From Desulfotignum sp. (lineage in GTDB: Bacteria; Desulfobacterota; Desulfobacteria; Desulfobacterales; Desulfobacteraceae), in assembly GCA_011390235.1 (NCBI GenBank), contig JAABSS010000373.1:1-19948 (forward strand): 19,948 nucleotides of DNA. Reading direction: 5' to 3'. Below the pieces are notes generated by a model. It saw only the letters and a list, made by a program, of their open reading frames with translations, did not search any database and was not told the DNA's origin. This document shows positions 15,589-19,948 of the stretch, one piece after another; within the stretch, counting starts at the first letter, position 1, and every line of letters begins with the position of its first letter. The translations under genes and the position numbers were made by a program.

Positions 15589-16568
15589 GTTCGGCTGTCC
15601 CGGGTTGTTACGTTTTCAACCAGGATATGGGCTGCTTCCTCCACCCGCAAAGAGATATGATAGCCCTTGACCACCAGTTCGATGGGGTCTTTCAGGGGTG
15701 CATATTTTTCCACATACACCCGGGTACCCCGGTTGATTCCCATCTCCAGCAGGCGCCGGCGCAGGGTGCTTTCACCGGAAACCCGCACAATGGTGCCTTC
15801 CTGACCGGCCTTCATATCACACAACAATACCCTTGTCGTTTCCGGCTCTGCCTCGACAGCAGCTTTCCCGTTTTTTTGCATGTCCATGGAAGTATCAACC
15901 GGCTGCACCCAAATTTTTTGGGCCATACCGCTGCCGATGACCAGGCGGTTATCACCTGCTGCAATCACCACCTGTCCGCCGAATCCATTGGATACCACTT
16001 CAATCTCATCCCCGGTTTTCAGGCCCATGGAAGAAATACGCAGCTGCATTTTTTTGCCGGCTTCCAGCTGCTTCACTTCCAGCCGTTCTCCCTGTTTGGC
16101 TTTGTGCAAGGGGACCAGTTTTTGTCTTTTGGCCATACAGGCAGCGCACAGGCCATAAATTTCCATGCGGTGCTGGAGCATATGAAACCCATAGGCCCGG
16201 GCAATTTTTTTTTGCTGTTTTTCCAGAGCTTCATCTTTGAATTCCAGAATGGTACCGCATTTTGTACAGATCATATGGTCATGATGAATACCGATGTGCC
16301 GGTGCTCATAAAGGGTTTCTTCCTGATCGAATTCAACTTTGGTGGCAAATCCGAACCGGCACAGATGTTCCATGGAAGAAAACACAAAATCGCTATCCAG
16401 GGGGTGGCCGTCTTTTTCCAACTGCCGCAAAATATCTGCCCTGGTCACGTGATGGTCCAGCTTTAAAAAAGCTTCAAGCACCTGAAACCGCTCATCAAAC
16501 CGGTCCAGTCCCTGTTCCTGAAATAACCGGATGAACTGTTTTTTTTCCTGCTCATGGGTATTGATCAT
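15585..16568 (-). CDS. Fur-family repressor fused to two FeoA domains
   Basis: I start at the ATG at 16568 (327 residues), with AGGA 8-9 bases upstream. The frame runs up to a TTG at 16625, but that lies inside the promoter. Residues 1-150 form a Fur-type regulator: winged helix at about 30-85 and dimerisation domain at 90-150 with the metal-site residues HHDH (95-98), E109 and H133, plus structural zinc pairs C101/C104 and C141/C144 (YGLCAAC). Two FeoA-type SH3-like domains follow, at about 152-224 (RISSMGLKTGDEIEVV) and 246-320 (RRRLLEMGINRGTRVYVEKY), separated by a 20-residue charged linker. FeoA normally binds FeoB. The 4-bp overlap with feoB implies coupled translation. The protein could sense iron, repress its own operon and act on FeoB; that combined role is inference. 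Confidence 0.9.
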   Translation of the reverse strand: MINTHEQEKKQFIRLFQEQGLDRFDERFQVLEAFLKLDHHVTRADILRQLEKDGHPLDSDFVFSSMEHLCRFGFATKVEFDQEETLYEHRHIGIHHDHMICTKCGTILEFKDEALEKQQKKIARAYGFHMLQHRMEIYGLCAACMAKRQKLVPLHKAKQGERLEVKQLEAGKKMQLRISSMGLKTGDEIEVVSNGFGGQVVIAAGDNRLVIGSGMAQKIWVQPVDTSMDMQKNGKAAVEAEPETTRVLLCDMKAGQEGTIVRVSGESTLRRRLLEMGINRGTRVYVEKYAPLKDPIELVVKGYHISLRVEEAAHILVENVTTRDSRT

Positions 16569-16596
16569 GGTTTTTATCCTGTAAAAATAACACACT

Positions 16597-16625
16597 AAGA
16601 TATGATAGCTGCCCCTGTCTGTCAA
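16597..16625 (-). promoter_or_regulatory. Sigma70 promoter of the feo operon
   Basis: On the minus strand a perfect TTGACA (16625-16620) and TATCTT (16602-16597) are separated by 17 bases. Transcription would begin near 16590, about 22 bases before the chosen ATG at 16568. An imperfect palindrome, CTAAGATATGATAG (16595-16608), overlaps the -10 and could be an operator, but it is not a recognisable canonical Fur box. Confidence 0.62.
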
Positions 16626-16647
16626 GGCGGGATTCGCTCTGAATATT

Positions 16648-16656
16648 TGCTATAGT
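16648..16656 (+). promoter_or_regulatory. Extended -10 promoter driving the structured RNA
   Basis: TTTGCTATAGT includes an extended -10 element (TGC followed by TATAGT at 16651-16656); there is no good -35 at the normal distance. It lies a few bases before the structured segment and points into it, diverging from the feo promoter about 25 bp away. Confidence 0.4.
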
Positions 16657-16659
16657 AGC

Positions 16660-16861
16660 GTGCGCTTCTATGGGGAGCCCCTGGTGGTGTCCTGTGAACG
16701 GACCGTCAGAGCCGGAGGGGGCCTGGTAAAATATGCCGGGATGGTTTTCAACCAGAAAACGGGTTGCCGCACTTCATTGTTCTTATGCAAACAGGCCCCC
16801 GCAGATCTCGGGCCGGGCACAGGACACCACCAGGGGCGGGGCTTGGGACAGAGTGCTGCAC
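16660..16861 (+). ncRNA. Highly structured RNA candidate, possibly 6S RNA
   Basis: No protein-like frame fits this GC-rich stretch. It folds as one long rod. A perfect 20-bp lower stem is formed by GCCCCTGGTGGTGTCCTGTG (16677-16696) and its complement (16818-16837). A 20/17-nt internal loop follows (16697-16716 and 16801-16817), then a perfect 9-bp stem GGGGGCCTG/CAGGCCCCC (16717-16725 and 16792-16800). The apical part includes a GTTTTC/GAAAAC hairpin (16744-16760). GTGC at the start can pair with GCAC at the end. A closed rod of about 200 nt with a large central bubble is the shape of 6S RNA, which binds RNA polymerase. The run from GTGTCC to GAGCCGG on the 5' side of the bubble also resembles the corresponding part of E. 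coli 6S as I remember it. Ends are approximate. A MITE with inverted ends is the main alternative. Confidence 0.5.
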
Positions 16862-16979
16862 AGAACGATCGAAAACCTGGCATCCTCAGGGGGCGGGTAT
16901 CAAGCAGCTGAACAGGATGTGGTTACATGCGACGGCCCCGGGCTGTTACAAATTTTGCCTGTCCCACCGGAAAAAATTC

Positions 16980-16988
16980 TGCTATTAT
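16980..16988 (+). promoter_or_regulatory. Extended -10 promoter candidate for the orphan kinase
   Basis: TGCTATTAT places an extended -10 element with TATTAT at 16983-16988, giving a start near 16995 and a short leader before the ATG at 17022. No -35 is well placed. Between the structured RNA (ending about 16861) and this site I see nothing else I can name. Confidence 0.35.
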
Positions 16989-17021
16989 CCTGGCCGCAGA
17001 TAACTTTAACTGGATTATCAC

Positions 17022-18830
17022 ATGATCCCAAAAATACCCGGTATACAAATGACACAAATCCATCCCCTTGATTCCCTGTCTGCCATGCGCGCAAGGCTGC
17101 TCAAAGGCATGCTGATCGCCCTGTCCATATTGGGTCTGCCGGCACTTGTCATGGCCTGTCTTGAAGCCATCGCACTGAACCAGATTGGCGGTGTGATATT
17201 ATACATCGTCCTGTATTTTCTGGTGGTTGCCGCCACACTGGCCTTCACCCGCCTGCCCTTTGTGTTCAGTGCCTGCGTGATGCTGGGATGCCTGTATGTG
17301 ATATCTTTTTTCAATCTGATGCATTTTTCATTTTCCGGTGCAGGGATAGAAATTTTTTTAACCATCACTGTGCTGGCAACGGTTTTGCTGGGAATACGCA
17401 GCGGCCTTTTTGTCGGGGGCCTGTGCCTTGTTTCTCTGATCGGAACTGGCCTGTGTTTTGTGTACGGTATGTTTCCCATAACCCCGGGAATGCCTGCCAC
17501 CACGGGTCACCTGGTTTCCTGGATAACCGCTGCCGGGGTTTTCATCCTTCTGGCCGGCACCAGTATTCTGGGTGCCGGCATGCTCCAGGAACATCTGATC
17601 CGCTCTGCTGCAACCGTGCACAGCCAGGCTGAGGCACTTGCCCGTGCCAATGAAAAACTGTCAGAAGAAATGCTGCAGCGGTCAGAAGTTGAAGCAAAGC
17701 TCAAACAAAGCGAGTTTCAGTTCAGGACATTATTTGAAGTGGCCCCGGATGCCATGTACCTGACCGATCTGGAAGGCAGTTTTATTGACGGGAACCAGGC
17801 TGCTGAAACGCTGATGGGCATATCCCGAAAAACCTTTATTGGAAAAAATTTACTCACCCTGGGCATTCTGCCCCCTGATGAGATGCCAAAAGCCCGGGAT
17901 CTTCTGGGAAACAATATCCAGGGCAAGTCAACAGGGCCTGATGAGATCTCCCTGGTCACAAAAAACGGCAAAACCGTTGTTGTGGAAATCCGCACCTGTC
18001 CGTTTCACATGAATGACCGCCCGGTGATACTGGGAATCGCCCGGGATGTATCAGAGAGAAAACGCCTGGAAGCCCGGATCAACCAGGCCCGGAAAATGGA
18101 ATCTGTAGGCAACCTGGCAGGCGGGGTGGCCCATGATTTCAACAATATGCTCAGCGTAATCATAGGCAATGCAGAGCTTGCCATGGACCAGACAGACCCC
18201 AATGATTTTTCCCACCACTGCCTCCAGGAAATTCTCAACGCTGCCCGGCATTCCGCAGCGGTCACCAGCCAGCTGCTGGCATTTGCCAGAAAACAGACCG
18301 CTGCTCCTGCAGTGCTTGACCTGAACCAGACCGTTGAAACCATGCTCAGACTCCACAGGCGGCTCATGGGCGAAGAGATTGATCTGGTGTACAAACCGGG
18401 CAAAAATATCTGGCCCGTGAAAATGGATCCCTCACAGATCGACCAGATTCTGGCCAATTTATGCGTCAATGCCAGGGATGCGGTGTCAGATACAGGAAAA
18501 ATTATTATTGAAACCGGCACAATAACCATTGACCAGGCCTTTTGCACCGAGCATGCCGATGCTGTTCCCGGGGATTTTGTTCTGCTGGCCGTCAGCGACA
18601 ACGGCTGCGGCATGGACAAGCAGACCCTGGACAATCTGTTTGAACCGTTTTTCACCACCAAGGGCGTGGGCCAGAGTACCGGCATGGGCCTTGCCATGGT
18701 CTACGGCATCGTCAGGCAGAACAACGGGTTTATCACCGTTGACAGCACCCCGGGCAGCGGCACCAAGTTCAAAACATTTCTTCCCCGGCACCTGTCCAAA
18801 GCGGAACTGTCCACCATCGTGTCACCGTAA
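17022..18830 (+). CDS. Orphan multi-spanning PAS sensor histidine kinase
   Basis: The 602-residue protein has about six hydrophobic membrane segments between residues 28 and 188, a short coiled linker (about 197-230), one PAS domain at about 230-345 (FRTLFEVAPDAMYLTDLEGS, ending ILGIARDVSERKRLE) and HisKA with His371 in GGVAHDFNNML. The HATPase domain has N-box ILANLCVNARDAV (477-489), G1 DNGCGM (526-531), F-box EPFFTTK (541-547) and G2 STGMGLAMVYG (552-562). The motifs are intact. Kinases with the AHDFNNML box often carry a C-terminal receiver; here the protein ends just after the ATPase domain and no response regulator gene is adjacent, so its partner is elsewhere. The start is uncertain: ATGs at 17022, 17049 and 17085 are possible and none has a strong ribosome site. 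The gene overlaps the convergent transporter gene by 9 bp. Confidence 0.88.
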   Translation: MIPKIPGIQMTQIHPLDSLSAMRARLLKGMLIALSILGLPALVMACLEAIALNQIGGVILYIVLYFLVVAATLAFTRLPFVFSACVMLGCLYVISFFNLMHFSFSGAGIEIFLTITVLATVLLGIRSGLFVGGLCLVSLIGTGLCFVYGMFPITPGMPATTGHLVSWITAAGVFILLAGTSILGAGMLQEHLIRSAATVHSQAEALARANEKLSEEMLQRSEVEAKLKQSEFQFRTLFEVAPDAMYLTDLEGSFIDGNQAAETLMGISRKTFIGKNLLTLGILPPDEMPKARDLLGNNIQGKSTGPDEISLVTKNGKTVVVEIRTCPFHMNDRPVILGIARDVSERKRLEARINQARKMESVGNLAGGVAHDFNNMLSVIIGNAELAMDQTDPNDFSHHCLQEILNAARHSAAVTSQLLAFARKQTAAPAVLDLNQTVETMLRLHRRLMGEEIDLVYKPGKNIWPVKMDPSQIDQILANLCVNARDAVSDTGKIIIETGTITIDQAFCTEHADAVPGDFVLLAVSDNGCGMDKQTLDNLFEPFFTTKGVGQSTGMGLAMVYGIVRQNNGFITVDSTPGSGTKFKTFLPRHLSKAELSTIVSP

Positions 18831-19948
18831 AAGGCTGCTCTCCCGGCCCGTATACAGATTTTTTTCGTAAAAAAATGACCCGGCATACAGCACTGCTGCG
18901 GCAAGCAAGGCAAATACCGGCAGGATTGCCAATGCCGTGTCAATGCCGTACAGGTCAGACAGGTTGCCGATGACAACCGGCGCAAGACTTGAGCCAAGCA
19001 GGTGCTGAATGATGATGCTCAGGCTCAAGGAGACAGCGCAGAGCCCCGGGTGAACCACATCCTGGGTCACGGCCACACAGCAGGGAACAAATGCCACCGC
19101 AGTGATGCCCACCAGGAGCAGCACCATATACTGACCGGTTCCCTGTAATAACCCAAAGGCGATAAACAGCAGAACACCTGTGAACACAGAGGATACCGCC
19201 GGAAACAGGAGCCTGGCTTTTTTGTTTTTTTTCATCCACGCATCTGCCAGAAACCCGCCCAGGGGCGCGCCGATAATGGCAAGCAGCATGATGGAACCGG
19301 CTTTCATGCTTGCTTTGTCCATAGCAATGCCGTTCATCCGGTGAAAATAGGTGGGCAGCCATGTCAGAAGCGCCGTGGTGATAAACACATTCAGGGCGAA
19401 TGCCAGGTTGTTACACATAAGGGTGGTATTGTGGGTAAACTGTCTGGCCATATCCAGAAACTGCATTTTTGTTTCTTTGCCGGTTTTTTCAATTTTGGTG
19501 AGTTTAACGGTTTCATAATCTTTGACAAAATAAAACAACACCGCCAGGACCAGCCCGGGAACAGCCACCAGTCCGAATGCATGGCGCCATCCAAAGTGGT
19601 GGGCAACAAACCCGCCGATGCCGATGCCCAGGGCACTGCCCAAAGGAATGGATGCATTCCACAGCCCCAGGATCCGTGCCCTTTTTTCCATGGGAAAACT
19701 GGCAGACAGCATGGCGGTGCCCCCCGGGGCATACCCTGCTTCGCCAATACCGATGACGGTTCTGGCAGCCAGAAGCTGGGGAAATGTTTTTGTGAATGCG
19801 CAGGCCAGGGTGGCCATGCTCCAGATTACCGCCATAATGGAGATGCTTTTTGTTCGGCTCCAGCGGTCCACCAGAATGGACACAGGAAATGAAAACCCCA
19901 GGATTGACCAGTACACAACAGACACCAGAAGGCCGCACTGGGCATCGG
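18822..19948 (-). CDS. MFS transporter, Spinster-like, truncated at the window edge
   Basis: The minus-strand frame stays open to the end of the window (residues DAQCGLLV precede a GTG at 19925), so the N-terminus, including the first membrane helix, lies outside. The remaining roughly 375 residues hold about eleven hydrophobic helices. The loop after helix 2, ILVDRWSRTK, is a variant of MFS motif A. RTVIGIGEAGYAPGGTAML, NASIPLGSALG and FGWRHAFGLVAVPGL are the pattern of the Spinster-like MFS subgroup. The substrate cannot be read from sequence. The stop codon lies inside the 3' end of the kinase gene on the other strand (9-bp tail overlap). Confidence 0.85.
   Translation of the reverse strand, partial: DAQCGLLVSVVYWSILGFSFPVSILVDRWSRTKSISIMAVIWSMATLACAFTKTFPQLLAARTVIGIGEAGYAPGGTAMLSASFPMEKRARILGLWNASIPLGSALGIGIGGFVAHHFGWRHAFGLVAVPGLVLAVLFYFVKDYETVKLTKIEKTGKETKMQFLDMARQFTHNTTLMCNNLAFALNVFITTALLTWLPTYFHRMNGIAMDKASMKAGSIMLLAIIGAPLGGFLADAWMKKNKKARLLFPAVSSVFTGVLLFIAFGLLQGTGQYMVLLLVGITAVAFVPCCVAVTQDVVHPGLCAVSLSLSIIIQHLLGSSLAPVVIGNLSDLYGIDTALAILPVFALLAAAVLYAGSFFYEKNLYTGRESSLLR

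Noticed and set aside
15534..16466. Long plus-strand open frame (310 codons) opposite the Fur-FeoA-FeoA gene
   Set aside because: It is antisense to a clearly conserved gene, rich in His/Phe/Cys from reverse reading, and has no domain signature.
16595..16608. Classical Fur box at the feo promoter
   Set aside because: Only an imperfect 14-bp palindrome is present; it does not fit the GATAAT-repeat pattern, so I list it only as a possible operator.
16569..16625. TTG start at 16625 for the Fur-FeoA-FeoA protein
   Set aside because: It coincides with the -35 element, adds 19 residues unlike Fur N-termini and has no ribosome site.
16677..16837. Small transposable element (MITE) with 20-bp inverted ends
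   Set aside because: No clean target-site duplication flanks the repeat (TGGGGA on the left, GGGGCT on the right), and a second nested perfect stem favours RNA structure. Not fully excluded; a genome copy count would decide.
16660..17071. Several short overlapping plus-strand frames in the gene-free block
   Set aside because: Compositionally odd and mutually overlapping; the region is better explained by nested RNA stems.
1..19948. CRISPR arrays, tRNA or rRNA genes, insertion sequences
   Set aside because: I saw no regularly spaced repeats, cloverleaf-like segments, rRNA motifs or transposase signatures.

Overview
The window looks like a chromosomal segment of a Gram-negative, anaerobic deltaproteobacterium, most likely Desulfobacterota near the Desulfobacter/Desulfotignum group. 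This rests on the pilMNOPQ gene set with a secretin, lipoprotein signals, NtrC-type regulation, a ferrous-iron (Feo) system and the general protein style. It is an inference; there is no rRNA or marker gene to confirm it. Genes are densely packed, often with 4-bp ATGA overlaps, and I see no insertion sequence, prophage, CRISPR or tRNA.

Layout. (1) Positions 2-3655, + strand: threonine synthase (its 5' end probably lies outside the window), an exported LysM protein overlapping it by 4 bp, and a TPR lipoprotein resembling PilF/PilW. (2) Positions 3652-9097, - strand: a complete type IV pilus alignment/secretin operon pilM-N-O-P-Q, meeting the TPR lipoprotein gene tail to tail with interleaved stop codons. 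(3) Positions 9098-9327: a 230-bp divergent control region with a near-consensus sigma70 promoter and two abutting palindromes. (4) Positions 9328-12173, + strand: a membrane sensor kinase and an NtrC-family regulator (PilS/PilR-like by position), ended by a small hairpin terminator that includes the stop codon. (5) Positions 12211-16568, - strand: a probable four-gene iron-uptake operon. Its first gene is a Fur repressor fused to two FeoA domains; it is followed by feoB, a double-SH3b exported protein and a YfgM-like TPR membrane protein. (6) Positions 16569-17021: a 453-bp gene-free stretch holding the feo promoter, a diverging extended -10 promoter and a GC-rich, highly structured segment that looks like a 6S-type RNA. 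(7) Positions 17022-18830, + strand: an orphan multi-spanning PAS histidine kinase. (8) Positions 18822-19948, - strand: a Spinster-like MFS transporter cut by the window edge.

How the genes may work together. PilM-N-O-P form the inner-membrane and periplasmic alignment complex that links the pilus motor to the PilQ secretin, and the TPR lipoprotein is a candidate PilQ pilotin. The pilus motor and pilin genes (pilA, pilB, pilC, pilT) are not in this window. The Feo operon would couple iron sensing (Fur), the FeoB partner (FeoA) and the transporter in one transcript, with sensor and FeoA in a single polypeptide. The two most unusual items are the Fur-FeoA-FeoA fusion and the structured RNA candidate that diverges from it.
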